DNA of 64,000 bases from JBHIKY01 sp042139015 (GCF_042139015.1 NZ_JBHIKY010000003.1:1-64000), one strand, 5' to 3'. Shown: positions 1-7,832, numbered from the stretch's first letter. Numbers and translations are program-made. The notes: generated by a model not told the origin, from the letters alone.

Positions 1-179
1 ACTTTTTCGGCATTATGAAACAAGAAATGTATTACGGAGAACCATTGATTTCTTATACTGAATTGAAACAGAAAATAGAGAGGTACATGGATTACTATAA
101 TCACGAAAGAATAAAAGAAAAACTGGCTGGTTTGAGTCCGGTACAATACCGAACTCAAACCAGCCAATCAGCTGCATAA
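1..179 (+). CDS. IS3-family (IS150-type) transposase OrfB, C-terminal end (partial)
   Basis: This is the last 58 codons of a DDE transposase that begins before the window; the reading frame starts at base 3 and ends at TAA 177-179. The residues FFGIMKQEMYY followed by YMDYYNHERI and LAGLSPVQYR are typical of the C-terminus of IS3/IS150 integrase-type transposases. In this family the catalytic Glu lies just before the FF, so it would be outside the window. The element was probably intact at least on this side, because a terminal repeat follows. Family assignment rests on the motifs only. Confidence 0.85.
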   Translation, partial: FFGIMKQEMYYGEPLISYTELKQKIERYMDYYNHERIKEKLAGLSPVQYRTQTSQSAA

Positions 180-204
180 TAAAAACTCTAACTTTTGGGG
201 TTCA
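180..204 (+). mobile_element. Right terminal end of the IS3-family element
   Basis: Just after the transposase stop the sequence CTAACTTTTGGGGTTCA ends in CA, the rule for IS3-family right ends (TG...CA). The reverse complement, TGAACCCCAAAAGTTAG, should be found as the left end upstream of the window. The element lies about 55 bp past the stop codon of yuiB, in convergent orientation, so it interrupts no recognisable gene here. The exact boundary is inferred. Confidence 0.55.
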
Positions 205-233
205 CTACCCTTCAAGACAAAACTCCCACGAAT

Positions 234-260
234 AAAAAAAGCCCCGGTAATCACCGGCGC
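234..260 (-). terminator. Intrinsic terminator of yuiB
   Basis: Read on the minus strand, GCGCCGGT-gatt-ACCGGGGC is followed by seven T. It abuts the stop codon of yuiB. Confidence 0.8.
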
Positions 261-589
261 TAAAACATTTGATATCCTCTTACTCTGAGCATTTTTATAA
301 TTATTCCTGAAATAATTGCGCCGATAAATCCGCTTGTTAAAATAAGTATATCCACGAACTGAAGAGCAGCAAAATCCTCACCAAGCGCCTGAAAGGACGA
401 GCCTGGTGTGAAAATATAATCAAAGATTCCGACACTGTCGACAATCATAATTACAATTAACGGATATAAAAATGCCATAATCCACGTTGAACGCAGAATC
501 ATATTTAATAAAAACCCAATTCCGAAAAACAACAAAATGAATAAGATCATAGAAATGACCAGCTGCGGCAGACTCCCAATTCCAGACAA
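260..589 (-). CDS. yuiB: YuiB family integral membrane protein
   Basis: A 109-residue protein with three hydrophobic segments, at about residues 8-30, 34-53 and 82-102, and a conserved C-terminal tail (KMLRVRGYQMF). Sequence pattern, length and position next to yuiA and yumB match the uncharacterised B. subtilis membrane protein YuiB. No enzymatic motif is visible. It lies 209 bp downstream of yuiA; because yuiA has its own terminator in between, yuiB is probably transcribed separately. Function unknown. Confidence 0.85.
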   Translation of the reverse strand: MSGIGSLPQLVISMILFILLFFGIGFLLNMILRSTWIMAFLYPLIVIMIVDSVGIFDYIFTPGSSFQALGEDFAALQFVDILILTSGFIGAIISGIIIKMLRVRGYQMF

Positions 590-761
590 TGTAATTCACC
601 CCTTAGAAAACAGTGATAGTGTACAGAAGGCAGTGCATGAAGTCAATATGTACATCACCAGTTCTTTTATTATACAGAACAGTTTTGACCAAATTGTGAA
701 GCGTCCCGGTCCGCTTCAGTTGTCTTCTATGAGTGAGGCGGCTTTCCTAACTCTTATCGTA

Positions 762-795
762 GAGAAAAAAAAGAAGCCATATATTTGGCTTTCTT
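762..795 (-). terminator. Intrinsic terminator of yuiA
   Basis: On the minus strand AAGAAAGCCA-aatata-TGGCTTCTT runs into a tract of T. It lies immediately after the yuiA stop codon. Confidence 0.7.
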
Positions 796-798
796 CGG

Positions 799-939
799 TT
801 AGGAATATTGTTTATTTTTTCCGTCTCCCCCGCATGAATAACACGTTTCGGTGCCACCGGTAAGCAGCTGCTGGTAGCCTTTCCCTGCACAATATGGGCA
901 TGCTTTTCCTGGGCGTGAATTTCTCGTTTTCAATAGCAT
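799..939 (-). CDS. yuiA: YuiA family zinc-finger-like small protein
   Basis: A 46-residue frame that starts at ATG 939 and ends at TAA 799-801. Two Cys pairs are visible, CPYCAGKG (C14, C17) and CYSCGG (C33, C36). The first matches CxxCxGxG of DnaJ-type zinc fingers, so one bound zinc is likely. Length, the N-terminal MLLKTRNSRPGKACPYC and the position between yuiB and yumB match B. subtilis YuiA. AAAAAAGGAGTGG precedes the start as ribosome binding site. No function is established; a zinc-binding role is inferred from the cysteines. Confidence 0.85.
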   Translation of the reverse strand: MLLKTRNSRPGKACPYCAGKGYQQLLTGGTETCYSCGGDGKNKQYS

Positions 940-1359
940 TTTCCACTCCTTTTTTATTTTTGAATTTTCAGATAATATATCAAATTACGGAACCCTTGAA
1001 AAGTTTTCTTACATACCTATTTTAGTCGTGTAAGCGCAATCATCGTTTATTTTCTCAGGCTGACATTAAATATTAAACTTTTTCACATTTATAATACGCA
1101 TAATGTAAGAGCCAATAAGACCTTGATATTGTTGGGTTAACCATCCTATCCCTTTTTGGCGGGAAAAGTAGTGGGAGGCGTGGTGAGTTTGATAATCGAG
1201 TGGAAAGGAGAAATTGAGTGTGGTGCGTGGAAATATCAAAAAAGCGCGTGAAAAGCCAATGGAACACGTAATAGCCCTATTCTGGAACCCACCCACACAC
1301 GTGTGCCTGCAAAGCACACTCGTGGATTCCTCGTGCGAAAATGAAATAATGAAATAATG
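940..1359. other. Gene-free interval with a decayed GGAAA array
   Basis: No credible gene lies between yuiA and the yumB terminator. The left 130 bases are AT-rich and probably hold the yuiA promoter. The right part (1160-1290) contains GGAAA-like words at a roughly 20-base period, described as a separate repeat. Open frames here are short, start without ribosome binding sites and overlap on both strands. Confidence 0.6.
1160..1290 (+). repeat. Degenerate phased GGAAA array (copy 1)
   Basis: GGAAA or near variants start at 1162, 1182 (GGTGA), 1202, 1229, 1249 (TGAAA), 1261 (GGAAC) and 1284 (GGAAC). The 20-base spacing of the first three and of 1229/1249 matches the far better arrays at 10.65 kb and 60.34 kb; the rest is out of phase. 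It is read as a decayed member of the same family. Confidence 0.45.
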
Positions 1360-1360
1360 T

Positions 1361-1403
1361 AAAAAACCATCCTGCGGATCACTTGCCACAGAACGGTTTT
1401 TTT
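1361..1403. terminator. Bidirectional terminator downstream of yumB
   Basis: AAAAAACC-A-TCCTGCGG pairs with CCACAGAACGGTTTTTT across a short loop with a few mismatches, with A and T tracts on both sides. It lies just after the yumB stop on the minus strand. Confidence 0.7.
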
Positions 1404-1409
1404 GATTAT

Positions 1410-2630
1410 TTAAAAGGGATTCTTCCCTTTTTTCAGAACAAGACCTGTACCGCCCAAAATCCAGAGGTAGCGGTTATCGATCATTTTTTTCATAAAGTTG
1501 GCAGAGGTGCCGAACAATTTCTTATTGCCTACCACGCCAATGGCTTCTTTGCCTCCAAGGGAAGCTACTGTTCCTTTAATATCCGGCTTGAATTCGTGGA
1601 GAGATTCTCCTTTAATGAGCGCATGGAGATTTTTGGCAACAGTTTCAGCCTGCTGCATAGCAATCTGTGCGGTTGGAGGATACGGCCGCTCAGTTTCTTC
1701 GTTAATCATCAGCGAACAGTCCCCGATTATAAAAATGTTGTCATGACCCGGGGCACGAAGGTCCTTTTCTACCTTTACACGGCCGCGCATGTTTTCAAAT
1801 CCTGCTTTTTCAATGACAGGATTTCCACGGACACCAGTTGCCCAGATGACTGTGGAGGATTTTATTTCTTCGCCGTCCTTCAGCGTAACCCCATCAGCAG
1901 TTACTTCACTTATCGGCGTGTTGATCTTGAATTCAACACCACGGTTTTCAAGGAGATTCATAGCATATTCTACAAGCTCAGGATCAAAGCCGGGAAGTGC
2001 TGTAGGAGCCGCTTCAATCACGTACATTTTCACCTTATTTAATGGAATATCATATTCCTTGCAGAGCTTAGGCATACGTTCGCTCAGCTCTCCAATGAAT
2101 TCCATGCCCGTAAAGCCTGCGCCGGCTACGACGAAGGTCAGGTATTCCTCTCTTGGCTCCGGTTCATTGTTGTATTTCGCAAACATATACTCGGTATGCT
2201 CTTTTAGCTGGCGGGCGCCATTGACTGTCCATTTGTTAAAGGAATGCTCAAAAACACCGCCAACGCCGAACGTTTCCGGTACGGCCCCGAGAGCTGTCAC
2301 GAGATAATCAAATTCAACCTCACCGGTATTCTTCAAGCTGACTTTGTTTTCCTCGCGGTGAATATTTACAACCTCGTCCTGAATAAAATTAACTTTGTTA
2401 ATATCCACGACGTCACTGATCTGCATCCGTGTCCGGTCATGATGCATCGTGCCTGCTGCCGGTTCATGAAGCCAGGTTGTCTGATAATGGTAATCGTGCT
2501 TGCTCACTAGAGTTATATTCGCTTGATTATGTCCCAGTTCCTTTGTAATCTTTGTAGCGGTAACCATACCGCCATATCCAGCACCGAGAATTAATATATT
2601 CGGCTTTGTTGCCAATTTCATCACACCCAT
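1410..2630 (-). CDS. yumB: NADH dehydrogenase-like flavoprotein YumB (NDH-2 family)
   Basis: A 406-residue protein of the type-2 NADH dehydrogenase family, which oxidises NADH with FAD and passes electrons to menaquinone without pumping protons. GAGYGG at residues 16-21 binds FAD, a second GAGFTGME near 170 binds NAD(H), and FIIGDCS near 300 is the second FAD motif. Length and the position beside yumC match B. subtilis YumB. ATG at 2630 and ATG at 2621 are both possible; GGGTGTG just before the second is a weak, close ribosome site, so the true start may be 2621. It is divergent from yumC. A second member of the family lies at 8.6-9.7 kb. Confidence 0.9.
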   Translation of the reverse strand: MGVMKLATKPNILILGAGYGGMVTATKITKELGHNQANITLVSKHDYHYQTTWLHEPAAGTMHHDRTRMQISDVVDINKVNFIQDEVVNIHREENKVSLKNTGEVEFDYLVTALGAVPETFGVGGVFEHSFNKWTVNGARQLKEHTEYMFAKYNNEPEPREEYLTFVVAGAGFTGMEFIGELSERMPKLCKEYDIPLNKVKMYVIEAAPTALPGFDPELVEYAMNLLENRGVEFKINTPISEVTADGVTLKDGEEIKSSTVIWATGVRGNPVIEKAGFENMRGRVKVEKDLRAPGHDNIFIIGDCSLMINEETERPYPPTAQIAMQQAETVAKNLHALIKGESLHEFKPDIKGTVASLGGKEAIGVVGNKKLFGTSANFMKKMIDNRYLWILGGTGLVLKKGKNPF

Positions 2631-2887
2631 TTTTTTAGATTTTTTGGCATAATTTATATGTCTGCCTTCTCTCTCCGATATTGTGATCTATTTCACGTAC
2701 ATTGCCGCAGAAAAAACACGGCTCATCTTGCCGAGCTTCATAATAAAAAATAAATGATAGCCTATGTACGTAAAACTGTCACAAAACTCATGTATTATAA
2801 TATTTCTTTTCTTGTCAAATTTCAACCCCTTACGCAAAAAAAACGAATCTAGAACCTGCTCTTCCTTCGGCATGCGATACAGTTCCT

Positions 2888-2916
2888 TTTAAATCACACC
2901 GTCATATGCTTATAAT
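2888..2916 (+). promoter_or_regulatory. Probable SigA promoter of the ferredoxin-NADP reductase gene
   Basis: TTTAAA, a 17-base spacer and TATAAT at 2911-2916. The start site would lie near 2923, about 40 bases before the TTG start of yumC. Confidence 0.6.
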
Positions 2917-2965
2917 GGGAAGAGAAAAGTAAAATGCAGAGAAGTAATTGCTGGAGGTGGATGTA

Positions 2966-3955
2966 TTGGCATTGGACAATGACATTTATGATATTACCAT
3001 TATCGGAGGCGGCCCGACAGGTTTATTTACCGCATTCTATGGCGGCATGAGACAGGCTAAAGTGAAAATTATTGAAAGCATGCCGCAGCTTGGCGGGCAG
3101 CTTTCGGCTTTATACCCTGAAAAATATATTTACGATGTTGCCGGATTTCCCAAGGTAAGAGCCCAGGAGCTGGTTGATAATCTTGTGGAGCAGATGACGC
3201 CGTTTCACCCGAAAGTTGTACTTGAGGAATCTGTTGAGAACGTAATTAAAACAGACGGGGACTTGTTTGAGCTTCATACAAATGAGGATATTCATTATTC
3301 AAAAACAATTGTGATCACCGCCGGAGTTGGTGCCTTTCAGCCGCGCAAGCTGAAGATTGACGGACTGAGGCCATATGAGGATTCAAATCTGCACTATTTT
3401 GTAAACAATTTGAAAACCTTTGCTGGGCAGAAGGTCATGATCTGCGGCGGCGGAGACTCTGCGGTGGACTGGGCCAATATGCTCGATCCGATAGCGGATG
3501 TGACTCTTGTACACCGCCGGGACAAATTCCGCGCCCACGAACACAGCGTAGAACAATTGCATCAATCCGGTGTAAATATTGTGACCCCCTACCAAATTTC
3601 TGATGTAATCGGTGATGGAAGCAATATTCAGCAGGTTGTCCTTGAGGAAGTAAAAGGAGAAAAAACGCAGACAGTAGACATTGATTCACTTATCGTCAAT
3701 TACGGGTTTGTTTCCTCACTCGGACCAATTAAAGAGTGGGGTCTGGAGATTGAAAAAAATGTAATTAAAGTAAATTCGCGGATGGAAACGAATATCCCCG
3801 GAATCTATGCCGCCGGCGATGTTGCCACCTATGAAGGAAAGGTAAAGCTGATTGCAACTGGTTTTGGAGAAGCTCCTACTGCAGTCAATAATGCAAAAGC
3901 ATATATGGATCCGAAAGCAAAGCTACAGCCCGGCCACAGCTCTCACATGTTTTGA
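2966..3955 (+). CDS. yumC: Ferredoxin-NADP+ reductase (thioredoxin reductase-like type)
   Basis: This 329-residue FAD enzyme transfers electrons between NADPH and ferredoxin or flavodoxin. IIGGGPTG near the N-terminus binds FAD, CGGGDSAVDWA near residue 160 binds NADP, and AAGDVATYEGK is the second FAD motif. It lacks the CxxC of thioredoxin reductases, as expected for the YumC-type FNR of Firmicutes. I choose TTG at 2966 because GGAGGTG lies 6 bases upstream; an earlier TTG at 2948 has no ribosome site. The homologous protein begins at about the same residue. The gene stands alone and is followed by a repeat element and a strong bidirectional terminator. Confidence 0.93.
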   Translation: MALDNDIYDITIIGGGPTGLFTAFYGGMRQAKVKIIESMPQLGGQLSALYPEKYIYDVAGFPKVRAQELVDNLVEQMTPFHPKVVLEESVENVIKTDGDLFELHTNEDIHYSKTIVITAGVGAFQPRKLKIDGLRPYEDSNLHYFVNNLKTFAGQKVMICGGGDSAVDWANMLDPIADVTLVHRRDKFRAHEHSVEQLHQSGVNIVTPYQISDVIGDGSNIQQVVLEEVKGEKTQTVDIDSLIVNYGFVSSLGPIKEWGLEIEKNVIKVNSRMETNIPGIYAAGDVATYEGKVKLIATGFGEAPTAVNNAKAYMDPKAKLQPGHSSHMF

Positions 3956-4040
3956 TGTAAAACCTATCGGCAGACGCTTTCTGCGGCGAACGTTTCAAAA
4001 CCCTCGGCAGTTGATCGCTGCCGAGCAGCAGCTGGTTCTA

Positions 4041-4211
4041 CGGACACTGGATCCGCTAATTGCTCCAAACAGCCTGGTTTTGTGATTTGCCCGGACATGA
4101 GTTCCGCTCTGGCCATAACCTATTTCCACGCTATTCAGACAAATAGCGTACCTGATGTCCGCCAGCCATTAGAAAATGGTTCATTTTAATAGATTAACGA
4201 TCTCTTGTCCG
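4041..4211. repeat. CGGACA-TCCG opposed-repeat element (copy 1)
   Basis: The gap of about 430 bases after yumC holds four copies of one word of about 20 bases: forward at 4041-4061 (CGGACACTGGATCCGCTAAT) and 4092-4110 (CGGACATGAGTTCCGCTCT), and reversed at 4141-4161 (CGGACATCAGGTACGCTATT when turned) and 4192-4211 (CGGACAAGAGATCGTTAATC). The forward-forward-reverse-reverse order lets the transcript fold on itself. A homologous element, with the same order and similar spacing, lies at 21.87-22.05 kb. No gene is visible in the interval. Confidence 0.65.
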
Positions 4212-4301
4212 CTTACAGCCATCGGCCTAAGATTTCGTTTCCGTTTTTGAAAGCGACAAGTCTCGCCAAAAGGCCACAGCCTCAGCTTTCCTTTATCAAA
4301 C

Positions 4302-4350
4302 GAAACGCTTCCGACTATCATTTTCGATAATCGGAAGCGTTATTTTTTCT
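4302..4350. terminator. Strong bidirectional terminator between yumC and erpA
   Basis: AACGCTTCCGACTATC-attttc-GATAATCGGAAGCGTT is a long, nearly perfect stem followed by six T on the plus strand. It serves convergent yumC and the yutM/erpA gene. Confidence 0.85.
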
Positions 4351-4389
4351 CTTAAGAAACCATTATGTCCCGGCCTATTTGATTTGGTT

Positions 4390-4743
4390 TTAACAATCTT
4401 CCGGCGATCCAGCGTTGGTTGCTGTTCGAAAAGATGAACCGCAGCCGCAGGAAGCAATCGCATTCGGGTTCTCAATTGTAAACCCGCCGCCCATCATATT
4501 TTCTTTATAATCAATAACGACACCTTCCAGCATAGGGGCGCTTTCTTTATCAACGACAATGTCCAGACCGTTTCTTGTTAACGTTTCATCGCCTTCATTC
4601 TTTTCAGAATCAAAGCCCATTCCGTAGGAAAGTCCAGTACAGCCGCCGCCTTTCACTCCAACGCGCAGCTTCAGGTTCTGATCGCCTTCTTCTTCCTTCA
4701 TTGCTTTAATCTGCTCTACAGCAGCATCAGTAACAGTAATCAT
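4390..4743 (-). CDS. erpA: A-type iron-sulfur cluster carrier, HesB/IscA/ErpA family (YutM)
   Basis: A 117-residue protein that carries Fe-S clusters from a scaffold to apo-proteins. Three conserved Cys are visible: one in GGGCTGLSY and two in the C-terminal CGCGSSF, the ligands of the family. Length and gene context match B. subtilis YutM. The start at ATG 4743 is chosen because AAAGGAGGG lies 6 bases upstream; the frame stays open for seven more codons without a better site. It probably works with the Nfu protein (10.35 kb) and the SUF system (31.7-37 kb). The three last residues include an extra Cys (PEDC). Confidence 0.93.
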   Translation of the reverse strand: MITVTDAAVEQIKAMKEEEGDQNLKLRVGVKGGGCTGLSYGMGFDSEKNEGDETLTRNGLDIVVDKESAPMLEGVVIDYKENMMGGGFTIENPNAIASCGCGSSFRTATNAGSPEDC

Positions 4744-4824
4744 GCTTAGCCCTCCTTTTCTCATGGAGAAAATAAGGGATGCCTATCCCTTGTAAAAAAA
4801 TTATATCGTTTTTTATTCTTATAT

Positions 4825-5046
4825 TCAAATCATCTGCCAGCTTTTACGTTCAGATACTGACTCCTCACCTACTGAGGCTCTCGAATTGTTTAAACCGAGC
4901 AGGTTATTATGCTGTTGGTCAATCCTGCGGCTGTAATGCAAGACAAGCGGATGATCGAAACCATATATGGACGCAGCGCGGACCATTTTCCTTCTTAGTA
5001 TTTCTAGTTTATCCCCCTGCGCCTCATACCTGTTAATTTCTGACAC
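4825..5046 (-). CDS. Spo0E-like aspartyl-phosphate phosphatase
   Basis: A 73-residue protein with the Spo0E-family pattern: two predicted helices holding LRRKM..AA..YGFDHPLVLHYSRRID. The S-R-R-I-D segment corresponds to the family's SQELD motif, here altered but with Ser and Asp kept. Family members dephosphorylate Spo0A~P and delay sporulation. The start is GTG 5046, with GGGAGGG 7 bases upstream. The sequence after residue 50 is polar and probably disordered. It lies between erpA and divergent mqnE. The altered motif leaves activity uncertain. Confidence 0.75.
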   Translation of the reverse strand: MSEINRYEAQGDKLEILRRKMVRAASIYGFDHPLVLHYSRRIDQQHNNLLGLNNSRASVGEESVSERKSWQMI

Positions 5047-5092
5047 CTCTTATCCCTCCCAGACCGCTTTAGTGTACCACCGAAAAAGTTTG

Positions 5093-5214
5093 TTTACATT
5101 CTATCTTATTATCCATATAAAAACAATTATCTTCCTACATCTTTTATAATATTCTACCCCGGTCTTTCGTGTTCCTGCCTTTCTCTTTAATTTCCTAATT
5201 TCTAGTTGTATAAT
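5093..5214 (+). promoter_or_regulatory. Two candidate SigA promoters of mqnE
   Basis: TTTACA (5093-5098), a 17-base spacer and TATAAA (5116-5121) form one good candidate. A second is TTTAAT, 17 bases, TATAAT (5209-5214), which would start transcription about 40 bases before the gene. Either or both may be used. Confidence 0.5.
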
Positions 5215-5259
5215 GAAAGTTGTATTGTATGTGTGGAGAAAGAAGAAAGGATGGATACA

Positions 5260-6357
5260 ATGGCTGTAACTCTCACGCAGGATGCCAGATTACTTGAGAT
5301 TGCCGACAAGGTCAGAAATGGAACACGACTGACCATTGATGACGGCCTTTACTTATATGACACACCTGATCTTTTAACCGTAGCCCAGCTCGCTAATGAA
5401 GTAAATCAGTCCAGAAACGGAGACAATGTTTATTTCATTGAAAATATGTACATTAATCCGACCAACGTATGCGAAGCAAGCTGCAGCTTCTGCGGTTTTA
5501 AGCGAAAGCCCGGCGAGGAAGGCGCCTACACAATGCATGAGGAGGAGCTCCTCGAATACGTGGAAAAGCGCTGGAATGATAATATTCAAGAATTTCACAT
5601 TGTCGGCGGCCACAACGTCGATGTTGGTTTTGATTATTATTTAGACACCGTCCGTGCACTCAAAAAACATTACCCTCAAGCAACCGTAAAAGCATATACT
5701 GGTGCGGAAATTGAATTTTTTGCACGGCTTTCCGGACTGTCTATGAAGGAAGTTTTAGAAGAACTGGTGAAAGCCGGGCTTGATACACTGCCCGGCGGCG
5801 GTGCGGAGATTTTGACTGAACGATACCGTGCAAAAATGAGCCCGGATAAAGCTTCCACAGACGAGTGGCTCGAAGCGCATGAACTTGCGCATGGCCTCGG
5901 CATGAAAACACATGCGACAATGCTGTACGGTTCCATCGATACTTTTGAAGAACGCTTAATTCATATGGACAGACTGCGCGACCTCCAGGACAAAACCAAT
6001 GGGTTCATGGTATTCATCCCTCTTGCGATGCAGCCACGAAAAGCAGAGGCAGGCTGGAACAGAAGAACCTCTGCTTACGATGATATGCGTACGATCGCAA
6101 TTTCCAGGCTGATGCTTGATAATTTTGACCATATCAAAGCTTACTGGATAAATATCGGCGCTCAGCTGACTCAAATGGCATTGACATTTGGTTCCGATGA
6201 CATTCATGGCACATTGATTGAGGAAAGAATTTCTCATTCCGTTGGAGCACTGACTTCACAGGGACTGACGCGCAAAGAGCTGATTCACTTAATCAAAGGG
6301 GCTAATAAGCAGCCGGTAGAAAGAGACACATTTTACAATGTTATAAAGAAATATTAA
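5260..6357 (+). CDS. mqnE: Aminofutalosine synthase (radical SAM), menaquinone futalosine pathway
   Basis: A 365-residue radical SAM enzyme. CEASCSFC (C71, C75, C78) holds the 4Fe-4S cluster in the CxxxCxxC form. The following GFKRKPGE, IVGGHN, TGAEI and LPGGGAEI blocks are those of MqnE, which joins the enolpyruvyl-benzoate group to a SAM-derived adenosyl radical. The related family CofH is less likely in this organism because F420 synthesis is rare in Bacillaceae. ATG 5260 has AAAGG 9 bases upstream; ATG 5251 is an alternative. The other mqn genes are not in the window, so the gene is isolated from its pathway partners. It ends at its own terminator. Confidence 0.85.
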   Translation: MAVTLTQDARLLEIADKVRNGTRLTIDDGLYLYDTPDLLTVAQLANEVNQSRNGDNVYFIENMYINPTNVCEASCSFCGFKRKPGEEGAYTMHEEELLEYVEKRWNDNIQEFHIVGGHNVDVGFDYYLDTVRALKKHYPQATVKAYTGAEIEFFARLSGLSMKEVLEELVKAGLDTLPGGGAEILTERYRAKMSPDKASTDEWLEAHELAHGLGMKTHATMLYGSIDTFEERLIHMDRLRDLQDKTNGFMVFIPLAMQPRKAEAGWNRRTSAYDDMRTIAISRLMLDNFDHIKAYWINIGAQLTQMALTFGSDDIHGTLIEERISHSVGALTSQGLTRKELIHLIKGANKQPVERDTFYNVIKKY

Positions 6358-6362
6358 CAAAT

Positions 6363-6416
6363 AAAGGAGCTGTTCCGTAAAGTCGGTTAATCTGACTTAT
6401 GGATCAGCTCCTTTTT
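6363..6416 (+). terminator. Terminator of mqnE
   Basis: AAAGGAGCTG pairs with CAGCTCCTTT, with an inner pairing of AGTC and GACT, followed by TTTTT. Confidence 0.8.
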
Positions 6417-6441
6417 AAAGTACAGAAGTTTCGTGGCTCCC

Positions 6442-7290
6442 CTAATAAAAGCTTCCTTCACATATAACTTCAGCAGGACCAGTCATCCATACCCGGCCAT
6501 CTTCATTCCAAGTAATCTGCAAATCTCCGCCGAGAAGGTGGACAATAATTGGAATGCCCCTGCCGGCACGCCCGGTAAGCACAGCCGCTACGACAGCGGC
6601 ACAGGCACCGGTTCCACAGGCCTTCGTAATACCAGATCCCCTCTCCCATACGCGAAAATTCATTTCCGTTTCAGAGATAACTTCTACAAATTCAATATTT
6701 GCCCATTCAGGGAACATGGAATGCTTTTCAAGCACTGGCCCAGCTTCTTTTACTGGGGCAGCTTCGATATCCTCCACGAAAAACACGGCGTGAGGGTTAC
6801 CCATCGAGACCGCTGTCATTTTCATTGTAAGGCCGGCAGCTGTGACTGCTTCGTTAATTGTTTTAGATTCAGGCTCACCTGCCATTGGGATATCTTTTTT
6901 AAATAGACGGGGTTTACCCATGTCTATCGTTACCTGATCTACAAATGACCCTGCCTTAGTGGTGTGAACCTCTGCCTTCACGGGCCCGCTCAGCGTTTCA
7001 ACCGTAAATACAGGCTTATCAACCAGCTTGTTTTCATAAGCATATTTTGCAACACAGCGCAGTCCATTCCCGCAATTTTTTGCTTCTGACCCATCAGAGT
7101 TAAAAACGCGCATGCGAATGTCGGAAGTTTCCGAGGGACCGATCAGAATCATGCCATCAGATCCGATACCCGTGTTTTTATTAGATACCTTTACAGCATG
7201 TTCTGCTAGTTCACTTTCACGCAGGTCTTCAGTAAATTCATTCACATAAATATAACTGTTACCGAGGCCGTGCATTTTTGTAAAACGCAC
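6442..7290 (-). CDS. dapF: Diaminopimelate epimerase
   Basis: A 282-residue enzyme that converts LL- to meso-diaminopimelate for lysine and peptidoglycan synthesis. Both catalytic Cys are present: C73 in NCGNGLRC and one in ACGTGAC near residue 220. The N-terminal KMHGLGNSYIYV and the GNPHAV block are typical. The true start is GTG 7290, with AGGGGGG upstream; the frame extends 13 codons further without support. The first base of this GTG is the last base of the stop TAG of the upstream gene, so the two are translationally coupled. B. subtilis has dapF (yutL) in the same place. Confidence 0.95.
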   Translation of the reverse strand: MRFTKMHGLGNSYIYVNEFTEDLRESELAEHAVKVSNKNTGIGSDGMILIGPSETSDIRMRVFNSDGSEAKNCGNGLRCVAKYAYENKLVDKPVFTVETLSGPVKAEVHTTKAGSFVDQVTIDMGKPRLFKKDIPMAGEPESKTINEAVTAAGLTMKMTAVSMGNPHAVFFVEDIEAAPVKEAGPVLEKHSMFPEWANIEFVEVISETEMNFRVWERGSGITKACGTGACAAVVAAVLTGRAGRGIPIIVHLLGGDLQITWNEDGRVWMTGPAEVICEGSFY

Positions 7291-7541
7291 TAGTGGTCCC
7301 CCCTCTTGCGGAGCTGTTTTGTCGTCCAAAAATAATCACCGTCAGCTTTAACGATAACCATTTTTCCATTACAGCATGGCATCACGAGTGCCGTTTTAAT
7401 TTCTTCCTCTGCCCGTTTGAGCTGGGCGGGCTTTAAATACGTTAATACATTGTGTTCCCCGCAGAACGGACATTCTTCTATATAAATATCCGTACCTACT
7501 TTTTCATACGGCCAGCTGTTTTCAAAAGGGATTAACTCCAT
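7290..7541 (-). CDS. Unrecognised small CxxC protein coupled to dapF
   Basis: An 83-residue cytoplasmic protein that I cannot place in a family. CPFC (about residues 24-27) and a CC pair near residue 56 could bind zinc; the rest is charged, with no membrane segment. A ribosome site (AAGGAGT) precedes ATG 7541. Its stop codon shares one base with the dapF start, so it is co-transcribed with and translated just before dapF. In B. subtilis a nucleoside transporter (yutK) occupies this place, so it is not a positional orthologue. Function unknown; a regulatory or thiol role would be guesswork. Confidence 0.75.
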   Translation of the reverse strand: MELIPFENSWPYEKVGTDIYIEECPFCGEHNVLTYLKPAQLKRAEEEIKTALVMPCCNGKMVIVKADGDYFWTTKQLRKRGDH

Positions 7542-7595
7542 GTCCGTTACTCCTTCCTATAAAGAACGTCTTTCCATTGAGGGAAAGACGCCGCA

Positions 7596-7832
7596 TTAGA
7601 ACATTGGATTTTCTTCAAGATATTGATAAATATTGCCGAGCAGCTCCTCATGTGATTCTCCTTCAACAACTTCACCGTTCACCAGCGCATACATGCTTAC
7701 GGCGCATTGTCCACAGTTCCCGAGACAGCCATATTCTATAATATCAAGATTAGGATCCTTCTCTAGCTCCTCTTTCACTGACTGAGATCCACTTGCCAGA
7801 TTGCTCAGGCAAAACTCTATAATTGGTCTCAT
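7596..7832 (-). CDS. yuzB: YuzB family protein (DUF1450)
   Basis: A 78-residue protein with the conserved YuzB pattern, IEFCLSNL near the start, YGCLGNCGQC in the middle and EENPMF at the end. The four Cys resemble thioredoxin-like 2Fe-2S ferredoxins, but binding of a cluster is only a possibility. ATG 7832 is chosen because AGAGGTGA lies 6 bases upstream. It is 54 bp upstream of the CxxC gene and co-directional, so yuzB-CxxC-dapF may be one operon. Function unknown in B. subtilis too. Confidence 0.88.
   Translation of the reverse strand: MRPIIEFCLSNLASGSQSVKEELEKDPNLDIIEYGCLGNCGQCAVSMYALVNGEVVEGESHEELLGNIYQYLEENPMF

Noticed and set aside
1066..1389. Minus-strand frame of 107 codons between yuiA and yumB
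   Set aside because: No ribosome site, unusual composition, overlaps the decayed array and the terminator.
3852..4085. Plus-strand frame over the end of yumC
   Set aside because: Overlaps yumC in another phase and runs into the opposed-repeat element; no start signal.
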